A DNA stretch of 64,000 nt from Caldifarciminota bacterium. GTDB taxonomy: Bacteria; Hydrothermota; Tepidihabitantia; Tepidihabitantales; Tepidihabitantaceae. The position numbers and the translations under genes were made by a program. The first letter of the stretch is position 1; every line of letters begins with the position of its first letter. Below the pieces are notes generated by a model, which searched no databases, was not told where the DNA came from, and worked only from the letters and a program-made list of their open reading frames with translations. The stretch is from contig JAOABP010000008.1 of assembly GCA_026418295.1 (NCBI GenBank), positions 1-64,000 of the forward strand, read 5' to 3'. Positions 34,088 through 42,831 of the stretch are shown piece after piece.

Positions 34088-34822
34088 ATGGCAAAACGGG
34101 CATTGAAAACGGGCAAAAAGAAACCGGTTGAGGCTCAGCCCGCAGGAGAATTTGTTACCATCTATGTGATGGGTGAAGCCTATCGGGTACCGAAGGAGCT
34201 GACGATCATGAAGGCGATGGAGTATGCGGGCTACCGGTTCATCCGGGGCTGTGGCTGCCGGGGCGGATTCTGCGGTGCCTGTGGCACCGTTTACCGGACC
34301 CGCGACTCCTATAAACTCAAGGTCGGACTCGCCTGCCAGACGGTGGTTGAGGACGGAATGTATCTCACTCAGATCCCCTTCTATCCCGCCAACAAGAAGG
34401 AGTATGATATCAGCCAGCTCCAGCCCGATACTCAGGTACTGGTCCGGCATTATCCGGAGCTGATGCGCTGTATTGCCTGCAACTCCTGCACCAAGATCTG
34501 CCCGCAGGATATCGATGTCATGGGTTATATCCAGGCGGCAATCCGCGGTGACATCGCCCGCGTTGCCGACATGTCGTTTGACTGCATCATGTGCGGACTG
34601 TGCGCCAGCCGCTGTCCGGCGGAAATCGTCCATTACAATGTCGCCCTGCTGGCACGCCGGCTCTACGGTGCAAAAATCGCGCCCCGGGCAGCACACCTCG
34701 CCCGCCGGCTGGAGGAAATCCGGTCCGGAAAGTTTGAGCCCGGTCTCGATAAACTGGTGCAGATGAGCGAAACGGAACTTTCCCGCCTTTATTACCAGGA
34801 ACGGGACATTGAACCGGAATAG
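34088..34822 (+). CDS. Fumarate reductase/succinate dehydrogenase-type iron-sulfur protein
   Basis: A 244-residue electron-transfer subunit. Residues about 20-100 form a 2Fe-2S ferredoxin domain with the cysteine pattern CRGGFCGAC and a later LACQT. Residues about 125-195 carry two 4Fe-4S-type motifs, CIACNSCTKICP and CIMCGLCASRCP. Ordinary SdhB/FrdB has one 3Fe-4S centre whose second Cys is replaced; here both motifs have the full four Cys, as in heterodisulfide/thiol-type or soluble enzymes. RBS AAGGAGGGG before the ATG. The flavoprotein gene follows after 9 bp. Confidence 0.85.
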   Translation: MAKRALKTGKKKPVEAQPAGEFVTIYVMGEAYRVPKELTIMKAMEYAGYRFIRGCGCRGGFCGACGTVYRTRDSYKLKVGLACQTVVEDGMYLTQIPFYPANKKEYDISQLQPDTQVLVRHYPELMRCIACNSCTKICPQDIDVMGYIQAAIRGDIARVADMSFDCIMCGLCASRCPAEIVHYNVALLARRLYGAKIAPRAAHLARRLEEIRSGKFEPGLDKLVQMSETELSRLYYQERDIEPE

Positions 34823-34831
34823 GAGGCTTGA

Positions 34832-36463
34832 ATGTACCCACCGTCAATGCAGGAGTCAATCCGGAAACTGGAAGCGACCCGGCAGGAACGCATCCGGCAG
34901 GGCAAGATTCCCCTGCTTGATGCTGAGGCGAAAAAGGCACTGCTCAAATCCTTCCATCCTGACTACATTGAGACCAGCATGCGGCAACTGCAGGTCGGTC
35001 CGAACAAAGGTGACCGGACCCCGCATGAACTCGCGGATGTGCTGGAAGCCTGGCCGCTCGTTGACCCGAAACGGTTTGATACTGAACACCCGAAATTCAC
35101 GGTTGATGTGCTGGTGATCGGTGGCGGCGGTGCGGGTGTTGCCGCTGCCCTGACAGCTCAGGAAAACGGTGCCCGGGTACTGCTGACCACCAAGCTCCGG
35201 CTCGGCGATGCCAACACGATGATGGCGCAGGGCGGAATTCAGGCTGCGGACAAGGAAAACGACTCCCCGGAACGCCATTATCTGGATGTCCTCGGTGGCG
35301 GCCATTTCAAGAACATCCCGGAACTGGCACGGGCGCTCGTCACCGATGCCCCCGGCATCATCGCCTGGCTTGAGGAGCTGGGGGTGATGTTTGACAAACA
35401 GCCCGATGGCACGATGATCACCATCCACGGCGGCGGCACCTCGAGAAAGAGGATGCATGCCTGCCGGGACTACACCGGCGCCGAGATCATGCGCACACTG
35501 CGGGATGAACTCCGCAACCGCCGGATTGAGGTGCTGGAATTCTGCGCTGCACTTGAACTTTTAACCGACGACCAGGGTGCGTGCTGCGGTGCGGCGTTTG
35601 TCAATCTGGATACGAATGAACTGTTTACCGTCCGGGCAAAAACGGTCATCCTTGCCACCGGCGGCTGCGGCCGGCTCCACATTCAGGGCTTCCCCTGCAC
35701 CAACCATTACGGCGCTACCGCTGACGGCCTGGTCCTCGCCTATCGGGCTGGTGCCCGGCTGGTATTCATTGACACCATCCAGTATCACCCGACCGGTGTC
35801 GCCTATCCGGAGCAGATTGTCGGCCAGCTGATCACCGAAAAGGTGCGCGGGCTGGGTGCCCATCTGGTAAATGTCCACGGCAACCGGTTCATCTACGAGC
35901 TGGAAAGCCGGGACATCACCGCCTCGGCGATCATCCGCGAATGCACCGAACGGGGCAACGGCGTGGCGACACCAACGGGCAGGGTGGGCGTCTGGCTTGA
36001 CACTCCCCTGATTGAAATCCTCAAGGGTGAAGGTGCGGTCAAGAAGAACCTGCCCGCGATGTATCACCAGTTTGCCCGGTTCGGTATCTATATGGACAAG
36101 GAGCCGATCCTCACCTATCCGACCCAGCACTACCAGAACGGCGGGATCCTGATCAACGATCAGGGCGAAACCGGGGTGAAAAACCTTTATGCTGCGGGTG
36201 AGGTTGCCGGTGGTATCCACGGCCGGAACCGGCTCATGGGCAACTCCCTGCTGGACATCCTGGTCTTCGGCCGAAGGGCGGGCAGGTCGGCAGCGGAAAA
36301 ATCAAAAATTGTCACCCTTGACCAGCCCGCAGGATTTCATCACCTGCAGAAATTTCAGGCTGAACTTAAAACCGCCGGCATTCCGCGGGACCGCTGCGCC
36401 CCGATTCTCTTCCCGGAATACCGCCGGCCTGAACTGCAGACGCCGTTTGCCTTTGCTGGCTGA
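34832..36463 (+). CDS. Fumarate reductase/succinate dehydrogenase-type flavoprotein
   Basis: A 543-residue FAD protein of the FrdA/SdhA/NadB superfamily. An extra N-terminal region of about 90 residues precedes the FAD motif VLVIGGGGAGVAAALTA. Other signatures: the flavin-linked His region typical of FrdA is seen as MMAQGGIQAAD, the substrate part TIHGGGTSRKRM, VILATGGCGRL, IQYHPTGVAYPEQ and a late AAGEVAGGIHGRNRLMGNSLLD. No membrane-anchor genes follow, so it may form a soluble fumarate reductase with the Fe-S subunit. L-aspartate oxidase is less likely given that partner. Confidence 0.87.
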   Translation: MYPPSMQESIRKLEATRQERIRQGKIPLLDAEAKKALLKSFHPDYIETSMRQLQVGPNKGDRTPHELADVLEAWPLVDPKRFDTEHPKFTVDVLVIGGGGAGVAAALTAQENGARVLLTTKLRLGDANTMMAQGGIQAADKENDSPERHYLDVLGGGHFKNIPELARALVTDAPGIIAWLEELGVMFDKQPDGTMITIHGGGTSRKRMHACRDYTGAEIMRTLRDELRNRRIEVLEFCAALELLTDDQGACCGAAFVNLDTNELFTVRAKTVILATGGCGRLHIQGFPCTNHYGATADGLVLAYRAGARLVFIDTIQYHPTGVAYPEQIVGQLITEKVRGLGAHLVNVHGNRFIYELESRDITASAIIRECTERGNGVATPTGRVGVWLDTPLIEILKGEGAVKKNLPAMYHQFARFGIYMDKEPILTYPTQHYQNGGILINDQGETGVKNLYAAGEVAGGIHGRNRLMGNSLLDILVFGRRAGRSAAEKSKIVTLDQPAGFHHLQKFQAELKTAGIPRDRCAPILFPEYRRPELQTPFAFAG

Positions 36464-36483
36464 TCATCACCGGAAATAAAAAC

Positions 36484-36556
36484 TGGGCCGTGCAGGACTC
36501 GAACCTGCGGCCACCGGGTTAAAAACCAGGTGCTCTGCCAACTGAGCTAACGGCCC
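36484..36556 (-). tRNA. tRNA-Lys (anticodon TTT)
   Basis: 73 nt on the minus strand, no encoded CCA. Acceptor GGGCCGT/ACGGCCC, D arm GCTC...GAGC, anticodon loop TTTTTAA, T arm GCAGG-TTCGAGT-CCTGC. The anticodon stem CCTGG/CCCGG contains one U-C mismatch at the middle pair. Confidence 0.92.
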
Positions 36557-36572
36557 GAACTTTACTATGCAG

Positions 36573-36658
36573 TGCCGGAGGCCGGAGTCGAACCGGCACG
36601 ACCCTGACGGGTCAAGGGATTTTAAGTCCCTTGCGTCTGCCCATTCCGCCACCCCGGC
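36573..36658 (-). tRNA. tRNA-Leu (anticodon TAA)
   Basis: 86 nt with the long variable arm of class II tRNAs. Acceptor GCCGGGG/CTCCGGC (one G-U pair), anticodon loop CTTAAAA flanked by AGGGA/TCCCT, T arm GCCGG-TTCGACT-CCGGC. Confidence 0.93.
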
Positions 36659-36672
36659 GCCCCAGTTTCAAG

Positions 36673-36744
36673 AGGCGGCACGGGGATTTGCACCCCGGAA
36701 TTGCGGTTTTGCAGACCGCTGCCTTGCTGCTTGGCTATGCCGCC
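36673..36744 (-). tRNA. tRNA-Cys (anticodon GCA)
   Basis: 72 nt. Acceptor GGCGGCA/TGCCGCC with T as discriminator (normal for Cys), anticodon loop CTGCAAA in stem GCGGT/ACCGC. The T loop reads TGCAAAT instead of the usual TTCAAAT, so the normal T55 is replaced by G. Confidence 0.9.
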
Positions 36745-36760
36745 AGATTATGATGAAAAA

Positions 36761-36833
36761 AGCGGGAGACGGGATTTGAACCCGCGACCCCCACCTTGGC
36801 AAGGTGATGCTCTACCAGCTGAGCTACTCCCGC
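36761..36833 (-). tRNA. tRNA-Gly (anticodon GCC)
   Basis: 73 nt. Acceptor GCGGGAG/CTCCCGC, anticodon loop TTGCCAA in stem TCACC/GGTGG, T arm GCGGG-TTCAAAT-CCCGT, discriminator T. Confidence 0.93.
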
Positions 36834-36836
36834 ATC

Positions 36837-36909
36837 TGGCCCCAACCGGAGTCGAACCGGTGCCTTCACCTTGAAAGAGTGATGTCCTAAACCGCTAGAC
36901 GATGGGGCC
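36837..36909 (-). tRNA. tRNA-Glu (anticodon TTC)
   Basis: 73 nt, first tRNA of the five-gene cluster in transcription order (Glu, Gly, Cys, Leu, Lys). Acceptor GGCCCCA/TGGGGCC, anticodon loop CTTTCAA in stem TCACT/GGTGA, T arm ACCGG-TTCGACT-CCGGT. Only 3 bp separate it from tRNA-Gly. Confidence 0.94.
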
Positions 36910-36933
36910 GGTCCAGTCTCTACCGCCCTATTA

Positions 36934-36962
36934 AATATAACCATCAGACCTGGCTCCGTCAA
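36934..36962 (-). promoter_or_regulatory. Promoter of the tRNA cluster
   Basis: Minus strand: TTGACG (36962-36957), 17-bp spacer, TATATT (36939-36934). The -35 overlaps the stop codon of the PpiD-like gene. Transcription would begin about 17 nt before tRNA-Glu. Confidence 0.75.
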
Positions 36963-38782
36963 TAACTTCTGACCAGCCGCCAGTCCCTCGTCTCCGGCTG
37001 CTCGGTAATCTTGTCCCACAGCTCCTGAAACAGCGTCTGCTGTCGTGACTGGACATAGTTTTCCCGGTTCAGCACCGGCCGCTCATTCGCCTGCTTACTG
37101 TCACAACGGATAATATAATACCCCCAGTTGGTCATGATCGGTCCCGCGATCTCACCCGGCTCCAGCGCCAGCGCCGCACCGACAAACTCCGCACCCCGTC
37201 TTCCCCGTGCCATGATATCGGTAGTTCCATTAATCACTTCATGAATCAGTTCCACCCGCGGGTTCTGAGCCGCATAATCTTCCAGACTCTTACCCTGCTT
37301 CAGTGCCTCACGTGCTGCATTTGCCATTTCACCACACAGTTTCTTTTCCCGCTCCTGACGCAGCCGCCATTTCACCGCCTCCTTCACCTGCTCAAATGGC
37401 ACCGGCTGTACCGGCACAATCCGCTCCAGCCGGAACACATAGTAGCCATAAGGACCACGCATCGGTACCGGCATGATCTCGCCAACCTTTGCATCTGCTG
37501 CCCACGCCACCAGCTCACCCGGATTGTAAATCTGCACACTCCAGTTGAGCCGTTTCCTGCCCACAACCCGTGCCGGGGTCTGTCCCACCATCAGATTCAT
37601 CCGCAGTGCCACCGAATCAAATTCACCAGCCGCCGTCTGTTCCATAAACTCCCGGATTTTATCCTGGACCGCCAGCTCCCGCGCCTCATCCGGCTTTACC
37701 CGGGTCCGGATGCGCCGGACCCAGAAGGTATCATTCCGGGCACTGTCCAGCAGAATGATCTGCCAGCCATTGCCGGTTGCCAGCGGCCTGGTGAAACTGC
37801 CCGGCTTGAGCCGGCGGACAATCGACTCCACGGGTGGTGCAAACTGCTGCCCTGTAAAGGCAACCGATACTGTATCCGGTTCATAATCGCCAAACATCAG
37901 CCCTGCCATCTCAAAGCTGTCCCGCAGACTGCCGGTATCGGCAGCCAGCAGCCGGCGATATGCCTCATCAATCCTTGTCCGCGCCGCCTGCGTATCCTCA
38001 GGGGTGATGGTAAAGGGGAAGAAGGCAAACTTCAGCTCCCGGATTTCCTCCTTCGGCTGAAAGTCCCGGCGGTGCTTATTGTAATACGCCCGCAGTTCGG
38101 CTTCAGAGGGTTCATAGTTCCGCTCCGAATCGCTGAGCGCCGTCGGCCCGATATACAATGCGGTCACAGTTGCCACAGTATTCGCCAGATTCACCGTCTG
38201 CTCCACCTCGTTTCTGGGCACAATGATGGCACCGGCGACATAAAGCTGAAGCTTCTGGGGCCGGAGCTGCTCGTAAATCTCCCGGGCATACTGGGCAAAG
38301 AAAGGACGGTTGTTCGGATTGGCAAGCGCCTGCCGGTACTTGTTCGTATCAAATTTGCCATCCGTCATCAGGTCCGGATGATTCAAAAGCCCCTGAGGCG
38401 GAAAATTACTGATGATCCATTCCAGTTCACCCTCGGTAATGTCCAGTTTGGTCTGTTTGAAAATTTTCGCCCAGGTAAGTTCGGTCTCCAGATGGTTCCA
38501 GGCCAGATGCTCAATCCGGGTTTCATCTTCATTCGTCAGGTCACGAAACATACTGTCTTTGTGATATTTACCGGCAATATACTGCCGCACCTGCCGGTAT
38601 TCCTCAAGGCTTACTTTATAATCCCCAACCTGACCGACCACCCCCGGAGGGATATTGCGCCGGGACCCGCGCTCGCTCCGGCGGATCAGATTCCAGACTT
38701 CGCTCATCAGAAAACCGGCGATAAATGTCACCGCCACAATAATCATGATCACCTTTACTCTCTTCCGCAATGTGCTCAGCAT
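36959..38782 (-). CDS. PpiD/SurA-like membrane-anchored peptidyl-prolyl isomerase
   Basis: A 607-residue periplasmic folding factor. One N-terminal membrane helix (VIMIIVAVTFIAGFLM, about 11-27) anchors it as in PpiD. A SurA_N-like helical chaperone region follows (VVGQVGDYKVSLEEYRQV, about 47-180), then a parvulin-type rotamase region at about 225-360 and probably a second at about 400-560, seen as GNGWQIILLDSARND and NWGYYIIRCDS repeats. Parvulin domains are divergent, so activity is uncertain. In this cell type such proteins escort outer-membrane or secreted proteins. Start ATG at 38782, leaderless. Confidence 0.83.
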   Translation of the reverse strand: MLSTLRKRVKVIMIIVAVTFIAGFLMSEVWNLIRRSERGSRRNIPPGVVGQVGDYKVSLEEYRQVRQYIAGKYHKDSMFRDLTNEDETRIEHLAWNHLETELTWAKIFKQTKLDITEGELEWIISNFPPQGLLNHPDLMTDGKFDTNKYRQALANPNNRPFFAQYAREIYEQLRPQKLQLYVAGAIIVPRNEVEQTVNLANTVATVTALYIGPTALSDSERNYEPSEAELRAYYNKHRRDFQPKEEIRELKFAFFPFTITPEDTQAARTRIDEAYRRLLAADTGSLRDSFEMAGLMFGDYEPDTVSVAFTGQQFAPPVESIVRRLKPGSFTRPLATGNGWQIILLDSARNDTFWVRRIRTRVKPDEARELAVQDKIREFMEQTAAGEFDSVALRMNLMVGQTPARVVGRKRLNWSVQIYNPGELVAWAADAKVGEIMPVPMRGPYGYYVFRLERIVPVQPVPFEQVKEAVKWRLRQEREKKLCGEMANAAREALKQGKSLEDYAAQNPRVELIHEVINGTTDIMARGRRGAEFVGAALALEPGEIAGPIMTNWGYYIIRCDSKQANERPVLNRENYVQSRQQTLFQELWDKITEQPETRDWRLVRSY

Positions 38783-38790
38783 AATGGTCT

Positions 38791-38819
38791 ATTTTAATGA
38801 AAATTCACTCCCAAGTCAA
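38791..38819 (-). promoter_or_regulatory. Leaderless promoter of the PpiD-like gene
   Basis: Minus strand: TTGACT (38819-38814), 17-bp spacer, TAAAAT (38796-38791), eight bases to the ATG. No Shine-Dalgarno. Confidence 0.7.
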
Positions 38820-38847
38820 TTTGGCAAGCTTACCTTTCCCACGGTTG

Positions 38848-38875
38848 TTGACTTTTACCTTCACCAGCCTAATAT
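38848..38875 (+). promoter_or_regulatory. Leaderless promoter of the radical SAM gene
   Basis: TTGACT (38848-38853), 16-bp spacer, TAATAT (38870-38875), 12 bases to the ATG at 38888; TATACT at 38873-38878 with a 19-bp spacer is an alternative. No Shine-Dalgarno. Divergent from the PpiD-like promoter; the -35 boxes are 28 bp apart. Confidence 0.6.
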
Positions 38876-38887
38876 ACTGTTTCAGCA

Positions 38888-41305
38888 ATGAATGAGCAGT
38901 TAAACGAGGTTCTACCCCTCGTCACCAAACCAGTCCGCTACACCGGCGGCGAATACAACGCCTATTATACCGGGTCGGGCAGTGAGCAGGTCCGCTGGGT
39001 GCTGGCAATGCCCGAGGTTTATGAAATCGGCATGTCCAATTACGGGCTCAGGATACTGTATTCCATCCTCAACCGGCTGGATGGGGTCAGCTGTCAGCGC
39101 TGTTATGTTCCCTGGCCCGACTTTGGCGATCTGCTCCGGGCAAGACAACTGCCACTTTATGCCCTGGAATCAGGACAGCCCCTGAACGAGTTTGACATCA
39201 TCGGTGTTTCGCTCCAGAGCGAACTTTCCTACACCAATCTCCTCTATCTCCTGGATCTCGCCCGTGTCCCGCGACACCGTTCTGACCGGGGCAATTCCGA
39301 TCCGCTCATTGTTGCCGGCGGACCCTGCACCGTTAATCCGCTGCCACTTGTGGATTTTGTTGATGTGTTTGTCATCGGCGACGGCGAGGATGCGGTGCGG
39401 GAGATCAGTGCGGTGTATGCCGACTGGAACCGTAAAAACCGGGACGAACTTTTATCCCGCCTTGCCCGGCTCCGGGGTCTGTTTGTCCCCGGCTATACCG
39501 ATATCCGGAACCAGCAGGTGGAACGCCGTATTGTAACTCAGCTCCGGGAGGAAGACTTTCCTTTTCCGCCCATTGTCCCGATCTGTGAAATCACCCACGA
39601 CCGCCTCACCGTGGAGATCGCCCGCGGCTGTGGCCGGGGTTGCCGGTTCTGCCAGGCAGGAATGATCAACCGTCCCGTCCGGTTCCGGGATGTGGACCAG
39701 ATCGTCCGGCTGGCGGAACGGGGAATCCGTGCCTCCGGGTGGGAGGAGGTTTCACTCCTTGCCCTCTCAGCACTTGACTACCCTTATCTCTTGGAGCTGG
39801 TTCAGCGGCTGAACCAGCGTCTGTTCGGACGCCGGGTCTCCATCTCTCTGCCATCAACCCGGGGTGAGGACTTCACACCGGAGCTGGCAATCAACCTGCA
39901 GGAGGTAAAAAAAGCCGGCTTGACCTTTGCGCCGGAAACCGCCTCTTCCCGGCTCCGCTCATTCATCAACAAGAATATTTCTGAAGTAAAAATTCTGGAA
40001 TCAATCCGCAATGCTCTGGATGCCGGCTGGGGCGGGATCAAACTCTATTTCATGATTGGACTGCCGGATGAAACCGACGAGGATGTCCGTGAGATCGCCC
40101 GGTTCGTCCTCGAAATCGCCCGGCTGTGCCGGAGCCGGACTGTGCGCTTCAACCTCACCCCGTTCATCCCCAAACCCCACACCCCGCTGCAGTGGGCAGG
40201 ATTCGCTGATATCTCCGAAACCAGGGAAAAAATTACTCTGCTCAAGGAGATGCTCTCAAGGCGCAATATCAAGCCCAAATGGGAGAATCCGGAATGTTCC
40301 TGGGTTCAGGCGCTGCTTGCCCGGGGAGATGAAAAACTGGGTCCGGTGATTGAACGGGTATATGAAGCCGGAGGTATCTATCAGGAATGGACCGAGTTCT
40401 TCAATTTCACCCGCTGGCAGGAGGCACTTGCCGCCTGCGCTGTCGATCCTACTCCCTACCTTAAGGAGCAGCACCCGGCAACACCACTCCCCTGGGAATT
40501 CATCAATGTCGGAGTCAGCCGGCAGTTTCTTCTTCAGGAGTTTGAACGGGCAAAGGCCGGGGTTGAAACTCCGGACTGTCTGACAGGAGGCTGCACCGGC
40601 TGCGGCGCCTGCAATAGCCCCGGACCAGAACGTCCGCATCCGCCATCGAGTACAGCCGATACATCCGGTTTCGGACACCTCCATATCGGGACGATAGAAC
40701 AGCTGAAAAAGCGGTTACGGTTGAAATATGTTGTGGATGAACCGTTTCGCTTTGCCGCACATCTTGATCGAGTCCGCGCCTTCTACCGTTCACTGCGCCG
40801 GAGCGAACTTCCGGTTATTTACACCCGCGGCTTTGCCCCAAAACCGATGCTCTCCTTCGGACCACCCCTGCCGGTCGGCGTACTTTCGGATGGCGAATAT
40901 GTCGATCTGTTTCTTGACTTTCAGTATTCGGGTAACATCGCCCGGGACCTCGGACCGTTTCTGCCCCGTGGCATCCGGATCGTTGCCGCCCAAGCGGTTC
41001 CCCGAAGCACACCATCCCTCGGTGAACTGATCAATCTCGGCCGGTATGAAATCCGGATTCCACCGGCACTCACCCTGCCTGAAAACCAGCCGCTTCCAGC
41101 CGGGGTCCGCCGCCTTCAGGTACGGTCCGATCGCTCCCTGCTGCTTGATCTGACCATCGCACCGGGAGTTAAACTGTTTCCGGTGCTGGCAGCACTCCTG
41201 GGCATCACCGAATCTGAAGCAAGAGTTCTGAAGGTAAAACGCCTGGACTGTCTCATTTTTTCCGACGGCTCGCTGCGGACTCCGTTGGGCGAAAACATCA
41301 CTTGA
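38888..41305 (+). CDS. B12-binding-like radical SAM protein fused to DUF2344
   Basis: An 805-residue protein that joins two families often found as neighbours. Residues about 1-560 match the TIGR03960-type radical SAM family: AMPEVYEIGMSNYGLRILY at the front, AGGPCTVNP, then the SAM cluster motif IARGCGRGCRFCQAG (about 240) and GGIKLYFMIGLPDETDED. A Cys cluster CLTGGCTGCGACN (about 565) follows. Residues about 600-805 match DUF2344/TIGR03936 (LRLKYVVDEPFRFAAHLD, TRGFAPKPMLSFGPPLPVG). Its frame overlaps or abuts the RNase G gene, a conserved pairing. Substrate unknown; tRNA or RNA modification is a plausible guess only. Confidence 0.9.
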   Translation: MNEQLNEVLPLVTKPVRYTGGEYNAYYTGSGSEQVRWVLAMPEVYEIGMSNYGLRILYSILNRLDGVSCQRCYVPWPDFGDLLRARQLPLYALESGQPLNEFDIIGVSLQSELSYTNLLYLLDLARVPRHRSDRGNSDPLIVAGGPCTVNPLPLVDFVDVFVIGDGEDAVREISAVYADWNRKNRDELLSRLARLRGLFVPGYTDIRNQQVERRIVTQLREEDFPFPPIVPICEITHDRLTVEIARGCGRGCRFCQAGMINRPVRFRDVDQIVRLAERGIRASGWEEVSLLALSALDYPYLLELVQRLNQRLFGRRVSISLPSTRGEDFTPELAINLQEVKKAGLTFAPETASSRLRSFINKNISEVKILESIRNALDAGWGGIKLYFMIGLPDETDEDVREIARFVLEIARLCRSRTVRFNLTPFIPKPHTPLQWAGFADISETREKITLLKEMLSRRNIKPKWENPECSWVQALLARGDEKLGPVIERVYEAGGIYQEWTEFFNFTRWQEALAACAVDPTPYLKEQHPATPLPWEFINVGVSRQFLLQEFERAKAGVETPDCLTGGCTGCGACNSPGPERPHPPSSTADTSGFGHLHIGTIEQLKKRLRLKYVVDEPFRFAAHLDRVRAFYRSLRRSELPVIYTRGFAPKPMLSFGPPLPVGVLSDGEYVDLFLDFQYSGNIARDLGPFLPRGIRIVAAQAVPRSTPSLGELINLGRYEIRIPPALTLPENQPLPAGVRRLQVRSDRSLLLDLTIAPGVKLFPVLAALLGITESEARVLKVKRLDCLIFSDGSLRTPLGENIT

Positions 41306-41319
41306 TCGGGGAGGAAAAA

Positions 41320-42831
41320 ATGAAAGTAAAAACGAAAATTGTCATCAGTGCCAATGAATGGGAAACCAGAGTTGCGGTCTTTGAACAGGACCGGCTGGTT
41401 GAGTTTTACATTGAACGGGCAGAACAGCAGAATCTCGTCGGCCGGATTTACAAGGGACGGGTAGAAAATGTGGTCAAGGGCCTGCGTGGTGCCTTTGTCA
41501 ATATTGGTTTGCGCAAGAACGGTTTTCTCCCCCTGACCGAAATTCCGGAGTTCGATATCCTGGAGGGTGATGAAATTGAAGAAGCGGACAGTGGCACCAG
41601 CCGGAGCCGGGTACCGGAAAAACTGCCCGCCCGCACTATCACCCTGCGCGAAGGTGAGGAAATTCTGGTTCAGGTCGTCAAGGACCCGTTTGCGGAAAAG
41701 GGTGCCCGACTGACATCGCTGGTCTCGGTCCCCGGCCGTTATCTCGTTTACTTCCCAAATGCTCAGCGAATCGGCATCTCCCGCCGGATTGCCGACCGCC
41801 GGGAACGGAGCCGGTTGCGCGACGCGGTCCGGCAGTTCAAGAACCCGCAGGCCGGTCTGATCATCCGCACCGTAGCCCAGGAGGCTTCGGTTGATGACCT
41901 GAGGCGGGAATACCAGGAGCTGGAACGAACCTGGGAGGAAATCAGGCAGAAGGCGGAACAGCACAGTGCACCGGCACTGCTTTATGAAGAACCCTCAATC
42001 GCCCTCAAGGTCGTGCGTGATCTCCTGAGCGAGCAGGTGGAAAAGGTGCTGGTGGACTACGAACCGGTCTATCAGCAGCTGCTCAGCTATGTCAGCCGGG
42101 TAGCACCCCGTTTCCGGCGCCGGATTGAACATTATCAGGGTGAAGTCCCGCTTCTGGAATTCACCGGTGTTGAGGCAGAACTGGAACGGCTGTTTCACAA
42201 ACGCATCTGGCTCAAGGGGGGTGGTTTCATTACTATCGACCAGACTGAGGCGATGGTCGCTATTGATGTCAATACCGGCCGGTCCGCTCAGGAGGAGGAC
42301 CCGGAAAAGCTGATCTTCGAGACCAACCTGGAAGCGGCCGCGGAAATCGCCCGCCAGATCCGGCTGCGCGATCTCGCCGGATTGATCATCATTGACTTCA
42401 TCGACATGCAGGATCCGAAAAATACCGAACGGGTGGTACAGGAACTGAAAAATCATCTGGCACACGACCGGGCAAAATCGGATTTTTCCAAAATGAGCCG
42501 GTTCGGACTGCTGGAGATGACCCGGGAACGGACCCGTCCCGGAATGATGTATCTGCTCTTTGAAACCTGTCCGGTCTGTCAGGGATCAGGCCGGGTGCGC
42601 TCCCGGTCTGAAGTGGCAATGCGGATTGAACGCCTCATCCTCACCCGGCTCCCCAAACTCCGGGGTCGAAAGGTCCGCATTCTCGCTTCCCCCTTGATGA
42701 CCGAATTCCTCACTACCGAATGGTTCGAACGGCTTTCTGAGTTTGCCCGGCGCTACGAACTGGCGATTGATGTCAAAACCGATTACCAGCTGGCGCCAAC
42801 CGAATTCAAGCTTCTTACTGAATCCGGTTAA
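41320..42831 (+). CDS. rng: Ribonuclease G/E family endoribonuclease
   Basis: A 503-residue RNase G-type enzyme that cuts single-stranded AU-rich RNA and matures rRNA. Start is the ATG at 41320 after GGGGAGGAAAAA; a TTG six codons earlier is inside the upstream gene. Seen: the family start KIVISANEWETRVAVFE, the S1 domain with LVGRIYKGRVENVVKGLRGA (about 33-120, with an acidic insert near 85), the catalytic region with VAIDVNTGRSAQEEDPE (about 310) and LIIIDFIDM (about 352), and the zinc-link CPVCQGSGRV (about 418). No long C-terminal degradosome scaffold. Confidence 0.93.
   Translation: MKVKTKIVISANEWETRVAVFEQDRLVEFYIERAEQQNLVGRIYKGRVENVVKGLRGAFVNIGLRKNGFLPLTEIPEFDILEGDEIEEADSGTSRSRVPEKLPARTITLREGEEILVQVVKDPFAEKGARLTSLVSVPGRYLVYFPNAQRIGISRRIADRRERSRLRDAVRQFKNPQAGLIIRTVAQEASVDDLRREYQELERTWEEIRQKAEQHSAPALLYEEPSIALKVVRDLLSEQVEKVLVDYEPVYQQLLSYVSRVAPRFRRRIEHYQGEVPLLEFTGVEAELERLFHKRIWLKGGGFITIDQTEAMVAIDVNTGRSAQEEDPEKLIFETNLEAAAEIARQIRLRDLAGLIIIDFIDMQDPKNTERVVQELKNHLAHDRAKSDFSKMSRFGLLEMTRERTRPGMMYLLFETCPVCQGSGRVRSRSEVAMRIERLILTRLPKLRGRKVRILASPLMTEFLTTEWFERLSEFARRYELAIDVKTDYQLAPTEFKLLTESG

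Noticed and set aside
37241-38797. 518-codon plus-strand frame over the PpiD-like gene
   Set aside because: Antisense to a gene with a membrane anchor and chaperone pattern; no start signal and no recognisable domain.
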